From contig JBBRYX010000001.1 in the NCBI GenBank assembly GCA_038237225.1, positions 310,001 to 374,000 of the forward strand: a stretch of DNA of 64,000 nt, given 5' to 3'. Under the pieces are notes generated by a model. It was not told the DNA's origin and searched no databases. It saw only the letters and a program-made list of their open reading frames with translations. The position numbers and the translations under genes were made by a program. Source of the DNA: DASVUC01 sp038237225 (GTDB lineage Bacteria; Planctomycetota; Phycisphaerae; Tepidisphaerales; Tepidisphaeraceae). This document shows, in pieces, positions 8,065-16,342 of the stretch (position 1 is its first letter; each line of letters opens with the position of its first letter).

Positions 8065-9339
8065 TCACCAGACATCGGGGCGAATCGGGCGGCAAAAATT
8101 GTCCAGCAGCGGGGACCATTGGATGAGGTACGACAACTCATCATCCAGCAGCACCAGCGCAAGCCGGGTGACGCCCGAGGATTTCGTCATCTCCTGAAGC
8201 GTCGCAACCCGCTCGGGACTCTTGCGCTTGCGCAGCACTTTAGTAACGAGCTTCGCCGTTTCTTCCATATAAAACCGCGCGGCGTTGATCGGCACTAGGC
8301 CGCCTTCGCGCGCGGGTTGACCGTCCACGAGGGCGAAGAATTCGTGCTCCACGCCTTCCAGCTTCGCGACGTAGAGGTCGGAGGTGCCCAGCTCTTCCAC
8401 GGGAGCCAATTCAATACCGGTCGCCGCGAGAATCGGACGAAGACGGGAAAGCGCGTACGCGGCGCGACCGCGCAGAAGTTCCTCGGGATCGACCGCGGCA
8501 ACGCGCCGCGTGGAGTTGGTGAACAGCGCCGTCCCGGGGGATGCAAGGCGGCCGCCAACGGCCCCGGTCGGATCCTGTTTGATCGCCGTCGCAAGAGTCA
8601 GGAACGCGTGACGGACCTGAGCCGCCTTTTCGGGTGGCGAATAGCGGAAGAATCCCAGCTTCTCCAATTCCGCGAGAAACGCCACGGGATCTTCCGTCGT
8701 CACTTCCGGCGGCTTGCGGAGGTTCCGGCGCTGAGCGCGGGCGCCGCCATTGGAAGATCGGGCGGGGTGGGCGGCCACAAAGGATTCGTACTGGCTGAGG
8801 ATCAAGTCTTTGAACGACCGATAGCATTCGGCGCCAGGAACCCAGTTCGCGAAGAAGCACGCCTGGCATTCGTCGCCGGTCGTTTGCACGAGCGGATTCA
8901 GGAAGAAACACCCGTCGTCGTAGTCGCTGATCTGAATGACGTGCGCGTAATGAGATGAAGGAAGCGTGGCGGATTCGCCGAGCTTCGCAGAGTCGAGCTC
9001 GGGAACCTTCGAGAAGGCGTCGACCATCCCGGTCTGCGATTCGGCGAGCGGCCGAACCGATTCGATCGGCCAGAGCTGGCGGACGAAATCGCTCACGTAC
9101 GGCCAGCCGTTGGTAATTTTAAGGAACTCCCGGTAGCTCGGCGGCAGGCGGCACTGAAGCCGCTCCTCCGCGGCGTCGATCTGCGCATCCGTTGCCGGCG
9201 GGTTGCCCACCCATTTCCGTTCAAGCGCGCCTTCGGGGAGAACCGACGGCTCCACCGAATCGAGAATCGCCTCGCTCCAACGCTGTAAGATTTTATCCCA
9301 ACGAAAATCCGACACTGACCCTCCCAGATGCGCGGCCAA
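8065..9339 (-). CDS. SMI1/KNR4 (SUKH) family protein in the biotin operon
   Basis: A 424-residue protein with an N-terminal SUKH domain. The signature is visible at about residues 49-80: ATDAQIDAAEERLQ, then LPPSYREFLKITNGW. SUKH proteins are best known as immunity proteins against polymorphic toxins, though stand-alone bacterial copies of unknown role are common. The C-terminal 200 residues form a separate helical and beta region that I do not recognise. No toxin gene is adjacent. The gene sits 5 bp after bioA and 37 bp before bioD, so it is embedded in the biotin operon. Confidence 0.8.
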   Translation of the reverse strand: MAAHLGGSVSDFRWDKILQRWSEAILDSVEPSVLPEGALERKWVGNPPATDAQIDAAEERLQCRLPPSYREFLKITNGWPYVSDFVRQLWPIESVRPLAESQTGMVDAFSKVPELDSAKLGESATLPSSHYAHVIQISDYDDGCFFLNPLVQTTGDECQACFFANWVPGAECYRSFKDLILSQYESFVAAHPARSSNGGARAQRRNLRKPPEVTTEDPVAFLAELEKLGFFRYSPPEKAAQVRHAFLTLATAIKQDPTGAVGGRLASPGTALFTNSTRRVAAVDPEELLRGRAAYALSRLRPILAATGIELAPVEELGTSDLYVAKLEGVEHEFFALVDGQPAREGGLVPINAARFYMEETAKLVTKVLRKRKSPERVATLQEMTKSSGVTRLALVLLDDELSYLIQWSPLLDNFCRPIRPDVW

Positions 9340-9344
9340 CGGTG

Positions 9345-10685
9345 CTACGCCAGGGTTCGTAGTTCCAGTTTCACCGCATCCACGATTTGCTGCAAGTGAT
9401 CGAGCCCCATGGCAAGCGGAGGCATCAGGACAACGGTGTCGCCGAGCGCTCGCAGGATGATCCCGCGCGAGCGGAGCCCGGTGCAGAAACGGGCGCCGGT
9501 TCGAAGGCGCGGAGCGTAGAAAGTCCGCGTCGTCTTGTCGGCGACGAGGTCGATCCCGACCATGAATCCTTTTTGGCGGATCTCGCCGACGTGGGGGTTT
9601 TCCCGAATAATTTCGAGCATTTTGCCAAGCTCGAGGCTCTTCTCCGCGACGGCCGCGATCAGCTTGCTCTTCTCGAAAAGATCAAGACTGGCCAGGGCGG
9701 CGGCGCAGGCGAGAGGGTTTCCAGTGTACGTGTGCCCATGATAGAACGTCTTCCCTTCGGAGGGGTCGCCCAAAAAAGCGTCGAAAATCTGCTGCGTGGC
9801 GAACGTGGCGGCAAGGGGAAGATAGCCTCCGGTGATTCCCTTGCCGACGCACATCAGATCCGGCTGCACCTCTTCGTGTTCGACGGCGAACATTTTGCCG
9901 GTGCGACCGAAGCCGGTGGCAACCTCGTCGCAGATCAGCAGCACATCGTATTGAGTGGCCAGGCGCCGGACTTCGAAAAGAAATCCGGGTGGGTGAACAA
10001 GAATCCCGGCAGCGCCCTGCACCAGGGGCTCGATAACGATGGCGGCGATGTCCTTGTGATGTAGATCGAGAAGGCATTCGATAACTTGAAGAGAAGACCG
10101 CGACGCAGCCCTCGCCCCTACAGTGGCGGGTCGGGCAGGGGTTGGGGCGTAGTGCGTCTTGAACATGAGCGGGAGAAAAGCGCGGTGGAAGAGATCCGTC
10201 CGGCCGACGGACATGGCGCCGAAGGTGTCACCGTGATACGCATCGGAGAGCGCAATGAATTCGCGCTTTTCAGGGCGCCCGATGTTGTGCCAGTACTGAA
10301 CGGCGAGCTTGAACGCGATTTCCGTCGCCGTGGCGCCGGCGTCGGAATAGAAAATCTTCTTGAGATTCTGGGGGACGAGCTTCATCAATCGGTCCGCCAG
10401 CAGCGTGGCGGGCTCACTCGCCAGGCCGAGCATGGTAGTGTGCCCGACTTTGTCGAGCTGGGCGCGGATCGCGTTGTCAATCTCGCGGACCCGGTGGCCG
10501 TGGACGTTGCACCAGAGGCTCGAGACGCCGTCGAGATAACGGTTCCCGTCGGAGTCGATCAGGTGCATCCCCTCGGCGGCGGTGATGACGAGCGGATCGG
10601 ACTCCAGCCACAGCTTCATGGGGGTGAAGGGGTGCCAGATGTGCCGCTGGTCGAGGTCGCGAAGGTGGTCGGTGAAGTCGGACAT
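9345..10685 (-). CDS. bioA: Adenosylmethionine-8-amino-7-oxononanoate aminotransferase
   Basis: PLP-dependent class-III aminotransferase, 446 residues, that makes 7,8-diaminopelargonate in biotin synthesis. Diagnostic stretches are HIWHPFTPMK at the N-terminus, SSLWCNVHGHR, the PLP aspartate in DEVATGFGRTG, and the Schiff-base lysine in VGKGITGGYLPLAAT. The start at 10685 is chosen because upstream codons to 10853 are Arg-rich and unlike the family. The codons for a variable loop after FKTHYAPTP are derived from an interspersed repeat (10085-10124), read in frame. It is the first gene of the operon bioA, SUKH, bioD, SDR, DUF89. Confidence 0.94.
   Translation of the reverse strand: MSDFTDHLRDLDQRHIWHPFTPMKLWLESDPLVITAAEGMHLIDSDGNRYLDGVSSLWCNVHGHRVREIDNAIRAQLDKVGHTTMLGLASEPATLLADRLMKLVPQNLKKIFYSDAGATATEIAFKLAVQYWHNIGRPEKREFIALSDAYHGDTFGAMSVGRTDLFHRAFLPLMFKTHYAPTPARPATVGARAASRSSLQVIECLLDLHHKDIAAIVIEPLVQGAAGILVHPPGFLFEVRRLATQYDVLLICDEVATGFGRTGKMFAVEHEEVQPDLMCVGKGITGGYLPLAATFATQQIFDAFLGDPSEGKTFYHGHTYTGNPLACAAALASLDLFEKSKLIAAVAEKSLELGKMLEIIRENPHVGEIRQKGFMVGIDLVADKTTRTFYAPRLRTGARFCTGLRSRGIILRALGDTVVLMPPLAMGLDHLQQIVDAVKLELRTLA
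10085..10124 (-). repeat. Interspersed repeat in frame inside bioA
   Basis: The minus strand reads TGTAGGGGCGAGGGCTGCG followed by TCGCGGTCTTCTCTTCA. It matches the intergenic unit at 14253-14300 closely over its 3' half and the TAGGGGCGAC consensus over its 5' half. It is translated as about 13 residues (TVGARAASRSSLQ) in a loop of BioA. Confidence 0.75.
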
Positions 10686-10731
10686 CCGAGCGGGAGAATC
10701 TAAAGCAACGTCCCGACCTGCAAATTCTACC

Positions 10732-10763
10732 CGGCGTGGTCGCTTCAGCGACCATGTCTTTGA
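10732..10763. repeat. GGTCGCTTCAGCGACC palindromic repeat (copy 1)
   Basis: A 32-bp sequence with a perfect GGTCGCTTCAGCGACC palindrome core, identical over all 32 bp (inverted) to 31144-31175. It fills the gap between bioA and the glutaminase-like gene. Confidence 0.8.
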
Positions 10764-10764
10764 C

Positions 10765-13407
10765 TTATTCAGGGCTCTCAGCTTGCGTCGACTGCTTCGA
10801 CTGCGTCGGCTCCTTCCGTGAGCTCTTAAAGGAAACTCGCGCCAGCCCGACATCGATGTATTGGCCCCCGGTCGTTTGGCGACAGTGAACCGCCAGCAGG
10901 TTCTTGCCCGGCTTCAGCGCGGCTTTGGCATCAGGAAGGATTTCAATGACCTCGTAATCAGCGCTGAACCCTGACGTTTGGGCGGCGAGGACGCCGTTCA
11001 GGTAGATCGTCGCGTCCTCATCGTGATGCACGTAGAGGTGGAGCAATTCCATCTCGGCATGGGCCGGCACCGTCATCTCGCGCCGGATGTAAATCTCCGG
11101 CGTGTTCCAGCGCGTTCGCACCACCGCGCCAGGCGTGCCTTCGGTCCCGAACCCGCCGGCGCCCTGCTTCCAACTCCGATCGTTCAAGCCGACCCCCATC
11201 CAGCCATTCGCGGGCTTATCGGTTGTATAGCGCCAGATGACGCCGTCGGACTTGGAGCCGGGCTCCACCACCTCGACGGTCGGCGGCTCCGGCATTGCCG
11301 CCCACTGACCCGCCACCCTCTGGGCACGCCCGGCCCACTTCCTCCACATCGACTCGTCCCCCAGCATCTTGATGAACACCCCCCCCACCACCGGGCGCGC
11401 CTGGAAACCCGACTTCGTCCCCTTGTCCGTGAAGTACCAATCCGTCATCGGAACGCGCGACGAAGACTCGTGCAGAAACGCATGCACTGGCGCCATCAGC
11501 GCCTCGAAATCCTCCTGCCGCTCCGCCAGCGTAGCCGTCCAGACCACCCAGTCGAGCTTTGTATACGTGTTGCGCGAATCCAGCGGCAGACCATACTTCT
11601 TCTGCTTCGTCAGATAGTACGCGATCTCCTTCTGCGCGACCTCCTTGGGGAACAGCCCCAAGCCCAGCACCTTGTCCCACACGAGGTTGTACTTCTGGCT
11701 CCACGTGCCGGGCTTGTCGAACGTGAGGCGGTAATGGTCGCCGTCGCTCGCCTCGATCACCCAGCGTTCGGCGAACTTTTGCGCGATCTCGCGCACCCGC
11801 GTTGCCTCAGCGGCGTCGCCACGCATCGCGCACAGCCTCGCGTACGAGCCGAGTCCCATGATGGCTTTGATCGACAGATTCGTGTTGTGCGCCAGGTGCC
11901 CCGCGAAGTCGTCAGTGCAAAGCTGGTTCTCCGGGTCGAACCCCTTGGCTTCAAGATACTTCGCCCACTTCGCAAGGACCGGCCAATAGTGGACCGCGAA
12001 GTCGGCGTTGCCGTCCGCTTTCGCAACGGCGGCCATGAGCACCAGCATATTCCCGCACTCCTCCACCGGCATCTGATTGTCTGCCGTCCGCTCACCGCCG
12101 CCGTACACCTGACCATTGGCCTGCGGGTACGTCCCGAGGTCGTGCGGCGCGAATTCGAACTTCCACCGGTCCGACGAAGCGTACTCCAGCAGCGGCACCA
12201 GCGCTGCCTTCGCCAGCGTCGGGCTAATCAGCAGGAACTGCGGAAGTTGCGGGTAAAACACATCAACCGTCGCGATGCAGCCGTTGGAAAAATTCTCCTT
12301 CGAGAACGACATCGGCATGCCGTTGGCATCAGCGACCACCTTCTGTGCCGCTAGGGATTGGCGATAAGCCAATGCACAGATCCGAGCGTACTGCTCGCCG
12401 CCGGCCTTTCGCGCATCGTCGATCAATTCCTCATCGAACTTCACGCATCGCTCCACAACACTCGTGTAATCCTTCGCGGCCATCTGGAGGAGTTTGCCGG
12501 CGTCCATGCCGGCGCGCCGCCAGTAGGGACGCAGGTTCCTTCCCATGTACTGAATCGAGTAAAGATCGTCGTACGCGACCATTGCGTGCCGGCCGGCGCC
12601 TTTTTCGGAGACGGCGCCGAGATCCACCGTCACCGCCGCCGACGGCAAACCCGCGCCCACAGGACGCGGAAAAATTGTGTCATCCTTCGCCGGCAGCGTC
12701 CCGGAATCGGCGAACATCCTGGCCAGCGTCGCCGCGTCACTGATCGCGGCACCCGTGGCGCCCGGCGCGGTCACGTACAAATAACCCCAGTCAATCCGAT
12801 GGTCATCCCCCTTGCTGCGCAGCACCGGCTGCGATTCGGAACCGATCACCAGCGCTGTCAGCGTCCCGAAGGTCTCGCGGCGGGCGACGACCGGCTGCTC
12901 CGGCGCGTTCACAGCCAGGTCCCCGCCCACCGCCAGCATCGCCGACACCTGGTGCGCCCTCCCATCCGTCGAGACCGCGTGCCACGTCACGTACGTAAGC
13001 GGCCGCGTGAGGATGTCGAGATCCTCGGGCAACATCGGCGTCGTAAACGTCAGCGTCAGCTTCACGCCGCTGCCCCCAAACGTGTAGCTCGTTCGCGTCG
13101 GCAAAACTTCCAAACCTGTTTGCTCCAGCGCCGGCACCCCTGCCGGCTGCGCGCCCGCCAAACGATACGGTTTCCCGTCGATCCGAACGAGACTCAGCAG
13201 CGTGTGCGGCTTGCCGGTCCAATGCCGCGTGTCGGCGTCGGTCAGGTGGTCATTGAACGACCACACGCTGAAATAGGGGTCGCTCGTAAGCAGCGGAACC
13301 GCCGGCGGACGCAGCGGCGCCAACCCAGCGTCAGACCCATACGACCACGATCCCGCGAAAAGCAAAAACACCGCCACAAGTGCCGCGTGGACTCCACTTC
13401 GATTCAC
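10765..13407 (-). CDS. Exported glutaminase A-like (DUF4965/DUF5127) protein
   Basis: An 880-residue exported protein. The N-terminus from the GTG at 13407 is a good signal peptide (hydrophobic AALVAVFLLFAG, cleavage after SYGS), and CGGAGA lies 5-6 bp upstream of this GTG. The following region has the GtaA pattern: PPAVPLLTSDPYFSVWSFND, then the long glycosidase-like alpha/alpha barrel with NMLVLMAAVAKADG and TKLDWVVWTATL. This domain set (DUF4964/DUF5127/DUF4965/DUF1793) is called glutaminase A in fungi; the bacterial substrate is uncertain. The last 130 residues look like a galactose-binding beta-sandwich (IYIRREMTVP, LHLYVHHDEDATIYLNG). It is more than a housekeeping glutaminase and could act on glycans or peptides. 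Confidence 0.8.
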   Translation of the reverse strand: MNRSGVHAALVAVFLLFAGSWSYGSDAGLAPLRPPAVPLLTSDPYFSVWSFNDHLTDADTRHWTGKPHTLLSLVRIDGKPYRLAGAQPAGVPALEQTGLEVLPTRTSYTFGGSGVKLTLTFTTPMLPEDLDILTRPLTYVTWHAVSTDGRAHQVSAMLAVGGDLAVNAPEQPVVARRETFGTLTALVIGSESQPVLRSKGDDHRIDWGYLYVTAPGATGAAISDAATLARMFADSGTLPAKDDTIFPRPVGAGLPSAAVTVDLGAVSEKGAGRHAMVAYDDLYSIQYMGRNLRPYWRRAGMDAGKLLQMAAKDYTSVVERCVKFDEELIDDARKAGGEQYARICALAYRQSLAAQKVVADANGMPMSFSKENFSNGCIATVDVFYPQLPQFLLISPTLAKAALVPLLEYASSDRWKFEFAPHDLGTYPQANGQVYGGGERTADNQMPVEECGNMLVLMAAVAKADGNADFAVHYWPVLAKWAKYLEAKGFDPENQLCTDDFAGHLAHNTNLSIKAIMGLGSYARLCAMRGDAAEATRVREIAQKFAERWVIEASDGDHYRLTFDKPGTWSQKYNLVWDKVLGLGLFPKEVAQKEIAYYLTKQKKYGLPLDSRNTYTKLDWVVWTATLAERQEDFEALMAPVHAFLHESSSRVPMTDWYFTDKGTKSGFQARPVVGGVFIKMLGDESMWRKWAGRAQRVAGQWAAMPEPPTVEVVEPGSKSDGVIWRYTTDKPANGWMGVGLNDRSWKQGAGGFGTEGTPGAVVRTRWNTPEIYIRREMTVPAHAEMELLHLYVHHDEDATIYLNGVLAAQTSGFSADYEVIEILPDAKAALKPGKNLLAVHCRQTTGGQYIDVGLARVSFKSSRKEPTQSKQSTQAESPE

Positions 13408-13453
13408 AATTTCTCCGGAGAAGACCGCGCACTCAATAATGACGAATGCAAGA

Positions 13454-13507
13454 AATGAGTCAGTGACGAATGAAGGCCTTTGCCCTTCCATTCGTCACTG
13501 ACTCATT
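13454..13507. repeat. Long hairpin between sodC and glutaminase-like gene
   Basis: AATGAGTCAGTGACGAATG at 13454-13472 pairs perfectly with CATTCGTCACTGACTCATT at 13489-13507, giving a 19-bp stem, with four more pairs possible across a bulge. No T-run follows on either strand, so it is a structural repeat or a weak terminator for sodC. Confidence 0.75.
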
Positions 13508-13528
13508 CAACAATTCATAACTTCTTCA

Positions 13529-14140
13529 CTACTTCGAAGCAGATTCAATCTTCCCACCGCCGATCCGCGCCCCCGCATTCCCCGCCGGCTGGCTCGACAG
13601 ATCATCCGCCTTCGCGTGCACAATCACCGCTCGACCCATGATGTCGTTCGGGTTGCCCGTCCCGATCGAAATCCCTTCAACCGTGACGTCCAGATGCGCC
13701 GTCCCGTTGCTGTCAGCCTTGATATTCCCCAGATCCCCCTCATGAACCGGACTCGTCGTCGGCCCGCCATGCGGATGCTTCCCGGGATTAAAATGCCCGC
13801 CCGTGCTCATCAAATCCGCCGCCGACAGATCACCCTTCTCATGAATGTGAAACCCATGCTGCCCCGGCGGAAGCCCCGTCAAATCCGCCACCACCTTCAC
13901 CTTCTCGCCCATCTGCGTGAACGTCACCGTTCCCATCGGCGATCCATACGAGGGCTGCGTCCCCGCCGCCTTCGCGGTTTTGATATGCGCCACCGCCACC
14001 TTCCCCTTATCCGCCTTCTCCGCCATCGGCTTCTTCAGATCCGATCCCGGTGAATCCGAATTTTTATCCTGCTGACATCCCGCCGCCAACACAGCCAACC
14101 CAATCGACACGCCCGCCGCCGCGCGAATGAAACCGTTCAT
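13529..14140 (-). CDS. sodC: Cu,Zn superoxide dismutase, lipoprotein
   Basis: A 203-residue Cu,Zn-SOD with a lipoprotein signal (lipobox LAAGC, Cys22), so it is anchored outside the cytoplasm and converts superoxide to peroxide and oxygen. Copper and zinc ligands can be placed: HGFHIHE (two His), GGHFNP (bridging His), KHPHGG, VHEGDLGNI (zinc His and Asp) and VIVHAKADD (copper His). The active-site Arg is in GARIGG. Both cysteines of the usual intrasubunit disulfide are missing: GDCS is GDLS, and ACG is GGG. About 25 residues between the lipid anchor and the domain are charged linker. Confidence 0.93.
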   Translation of the reverse strand: MNGFIRAAAGVSIGLAVLAAGCQQDKNSDSPGSDLKKPMAEKADKGKVAVAHIKTAKAAGTQPSYGSPMGTVTFTQMGEKVKVVADLTGLPPGQHGFHIHEKGDLSAADLMSTGGHFNPGKHPHGGPTTSPVHEGDLGNIKADSNGTAHLDVTVEGISIGTGNPNDIMGRAVIVHAKADDLSSQPAGNAGARIGGGKIESASK

Positions 14141-14252
14141 GATTTGCCTCCAGAAGCAAGGTTTGATGCTTAAAACAGTGCATAGAAAAACGCATCCTAG
14201 AAACCGCTCATAAGAGAAGCAACGTAGATTCTCAAACCCACCCCTGTACCTG

Positions 14253-14375
14253 TAGATCCAACGCCTGCGTCGCGGTCTTCCTCTTCAGATCCCAAATCCC
14301 ATAGGGGCGACGCCTGCGTCGCGGCTTTCTTCTTCAGATCCCAAATCCGGTAGGGGCGACACTTGTGTCGCCCTC
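14253..14375 (+). repeat. Tandem array of the TAGGGGCGAC repeat (49-bp period)
   Basis: Units start at 14253, 14302 and 14351, a period of 49 bp. Two are full and share CGCCTGCGTCGCGG then TTC-CTTCAGATCCCAAATCC; the third is the short palindromic form TAGGGGCGAC-ACTTGT-GTCGCC. The rest of the 14141-14468 gap holds no gene that I can support. Confidence 0.8.
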
Positions 14376-14468
14376 CGGCGTTACGACGCGCACCTGCTAA
14401 ACAGCGTCCCCGAAATAGGCGCACCCGCCTCCCGCGAAGCTCCGTCCCATATCCCGCGCAACCAAGCT

Positions 14469-15221
14469 ATGCTGAATCATGTGAACGAACTCGCCTCCCA
14501 ACCCGCCCCGCCCCCGCCACGCCGCATCCGCCGATTCCTCCACCAGCTCGGCCCCGCTGGACCCATGGCACTCATCGCAACCTTCCTCCCCGCACTCGGA
14601 GCCATCGTCCTCATCGCCGTCGCCCGCGACCTCGCACCATGGCTCAAATCCCACGGCCTACCCGCACTCCTCCTCTTCATCCTCGCCTTCGCCATCCTCG
14701 GCGGATTCGCCCTCGTCCCCACCTACGCCAACTCTCTCCTCGCCGGTTGGACCTTCGGCTTCCCCATCGGCTTCCCCGCCGTCTTGCTCGGCCTCCTCGG
14801 CGCTGCCGCCATCAGCTACACCTTCGCCCGCCGAGTCGCCGGGCATCGCGTCGAAGATCTCATCCACCAGCACCCCAAGTGGGAACTCGTGAAAAACGCC
14901 CTCATCGGCCAAGGCGCCATCCGAACCATCTGGATCGTCATGCTCCTCCGCCTCTCCCCCCTGCTTCCCTTCGAAACCACCAGCGTCCTCCTCGCCGCCA
15001 CCGGCACCCCACCCCTCCCCTTCATGGTCGGAACCGCCATCGGCGTCATCCCGCGCACCGCCGCCATCGTCTTCGTCGCTTCCCGCGCCCACCATCTCGA
15101 CTTCCACCAGGCCAACAGCCGCTGGTTCCTGGCCGCCGGCCTCCTCGCCTCCGCCCTCGGAGCCGTCATCATCGCCGCCATCTCCAAACACGCGTTAGAT
15201 CGCGCCACAACCCCCGACTAA
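14469..15221 (+). CDS. VTT/TMEM64-type membrane protein
   Basis: A 250-residue integral membrane protein with a proline-rich N-terminal tail and about five hydrophobic segments (near 33-52, 63-90, 96-112, 152-170, 205-235). The VTT (SNARE-associated/DedA-like) core is recognisable from FALVPTYANSLLAGWTFGF, GAAISYTFARRVAG and the later LLRLSPLLPFETTSVLLAATG. This family includes TVP38/TMEM64 and DedA proteins, some of which are lipid scramblases or flippases. Codons are extremely rich in C at the third position. It stands alone, 328 bp after the sodC start on the opposite strand. Confidence 0.85.
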   Translation: MLNHVNELASQPAPPPPRRIRRFLHQLGPAGPMALIATFLPALGAIVLIAVARDLAPWLKSHGLPALLLFILAFAILGGFALVPTYANSLLAGWTFGFPIGFPAVLLGLLGAAAISYTFARRVAGHRVEDLIHQHPKWELVKNALIGQGAIRTIWIVMLLRLSPLLPFETTSVLLAATGTPPLPFMVGTAIGVIPRTAAIVFVASRAHHLDFHQANSRWFLAAGLLASALGAVIIAAISKHALDRATTPD

Positions 15222-15289
15222 CGACGCAGTCGGTCCGAGGTGCCGTTTTCTTCTAAAAACAACCTCAAAAAAAACCTTCCGAAAAAGTC

Positions 15290-15326
15290 TTGACACACCT
15301 AATAATTTGTTGAGATTGAGTCTCAA
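15290..15326 (+). promoter_or_regulatory. -35 box with Fur-box-like palindrome
   Basis: A perfect TTGACA lies at 15290-15295. A palindrome TTGAGATTGAGTCTCAA at 15310-15326 covers the position of the -10 and start site. The palindrome agrees with the GAGAATGATTCTC core typical of Fur boxes at 11 of 13 positions. It lies directly upstream of the beta-barrel gene. Confidence 0.5.
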
Positions 15327-15342
15327 CATCAACAGGAGCACT

Positions 15343-16110
15343 GTGACTCTCTCCCAACGTCTCGTCCTCGCATTCGTTTTGTCTGCATCTTCTACAATTG
15401 CACTCGCCGACCCCCGCCCCTTCACATTCACCTACGACACCTACTCCGAAGGCAAAGGAAACTGGGAATACGAGCAGTGGTTCACCTACCAGACCCGCAC
15501 CGACGATGATCACTCCTACTCCAGCTACAACCTCCGCCACGAGTTCGAATTCGGCCTCGCCGACAATTTCGACATCGCCGTCTACCTCCCCAATTGGCGC
15601 TACGAAGAAACCAATGATCACACCGGAACCCGCTTCGACTCCATCGGCTTCGAAGCCATCTTCTACGCCCTCAACCCCGCCACGGATCCCATCGGATTAG
15701 GCCTCTATGCCGAGGTCCTCGCAGGAGAAGACGAGTTGGAGTTCGAATACAAACTACTCCTCCAAAAAGACTGGAATAACTGGACCTTTGCCTACAATCT
15801 CATCCTCGAAACCGCGCTCGAAGGCGTCTTCCGCAAAGGCGAACGGAACCAGGTCGAAGGCGTCCTCGGGCATTCCTTCGGCGTCAGCTACGGACTCGGC
15901 CGAGGCATCGCCGTCGGTGCCGAATCCCTCATCGAATCCCTCTACGAAAACTGGAAACACTTCGAACACACCACCGTCTACGCCGGCCCCGTCATCAGCT
16001 ACACCTCCGGCCGCCACTGGTGGGCAACCCTCACCCCCTTCTTCCAACTCTCCAGCGTCGATGAAGAACCCGACTTCCAAATCCGCCTCATCGCCGGATA
16101 TGAGTTTTGA
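15343..16110 (+). CDS. Predicted outer-membrane beta-barrel protein
   Basis: A 255-residue exported protein starting at GTG 15343, which has AGGAG four bases upstream. A signal peptide ends at ALADP. The mature protein is a series of alternating amphipathic beta strands rich in Tyr, Trp and Phe and ends with a terminal aromatic (AGYEF), the usual mark of an outer-membrane barrel. It resembles DUF6662-type or transporter-like barrels, but I cannot name a substrate. The Fur-box-like palindrome over its promoter suggests a metal-regulated role; this is inference. Confidence 0.7.
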   Translation: MTLSQRLVLAFVLSASSTIALADPRPFTFTYDTYSEGKGNWEYEQWFTYQTRTDDDHSYSSYNLRHEFEFGLADNFDIAVYLPNWRYEETNDHTGTRFDSIGFEAIFYALNPATDPIGLGLYAEVLAGEDELEFEYKLLLQKDWNNWTFAYNLILETALEGVFRKGERNQVEGVLGHSFGVSYGLGRGIAVGAESLIESLYENWKHFEHTTVYAGPVISYTSGRHWWATLTPFFQLSSVDEEPDFQIRLIAGYEF

Positions 16111-16148
16111 AAGGCCGAGAAATTTTTCCGTGCGCAAATCATTTAGGG

Positions 16149-16177
16149 TTGACTGTTAGGTATATGTATGGTAAAGT
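16149..16177 (+). promoter_or_regulatory. Promoter for the glycosidase-like gene
   Basis: TTGACT at 16149-16154 and TAAAGT at 16172-16177 with 17-bp spacing. The -35 is flanked by TTTAGGGT (16142-16149) and GTTAGGTA (16155-16162), which resemble two GTTAGGGT sites upstream of the XRE/S24 gene. Confidence 0.5.
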
Positions 16178-16185
16178 CAAAGTGC

Positions 16186-16204
16186 GACGCGGGTGTTCCG
16201 CGTC
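16186..16204 (+). promoter_or_regulatory. Hairpin in the 5' leader
   Basis: GACGCGG-GTGTT-CCGCGTC forms a perfect 7-bp stem with a 5-base loop right after the predicted transcription start, and is followed by a second small stem CGGC-TATT-GCCG. It could tune mRNA stability or translation. It matches no riboswitch class that I know. Confidence 0.35.
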
Positions 16205-16342
16205 TTAGGTCGGCTATTGCCGGGGGTAAGGGGATTCTCTCTCCGCCGCCCGGGTGGGAGGATCATGCGTGCTTTCAAGCTTCTTGGGCGTTTCGTCTAT
16301 CGGTCTCGTGCCCAACGTGTCCAAAATGTCGAGAATACCGAC

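Noticed and set aside
10978..12354. A 458-codon + strand frame
   Set aside because: It is antisense to the glutaminase-like gene, Arg- and His-rich, and has no domain.
14253..14375. CRISPR array
   Set aside because: The 49-bp tandem units have no unique spacers and no cas gene is near.
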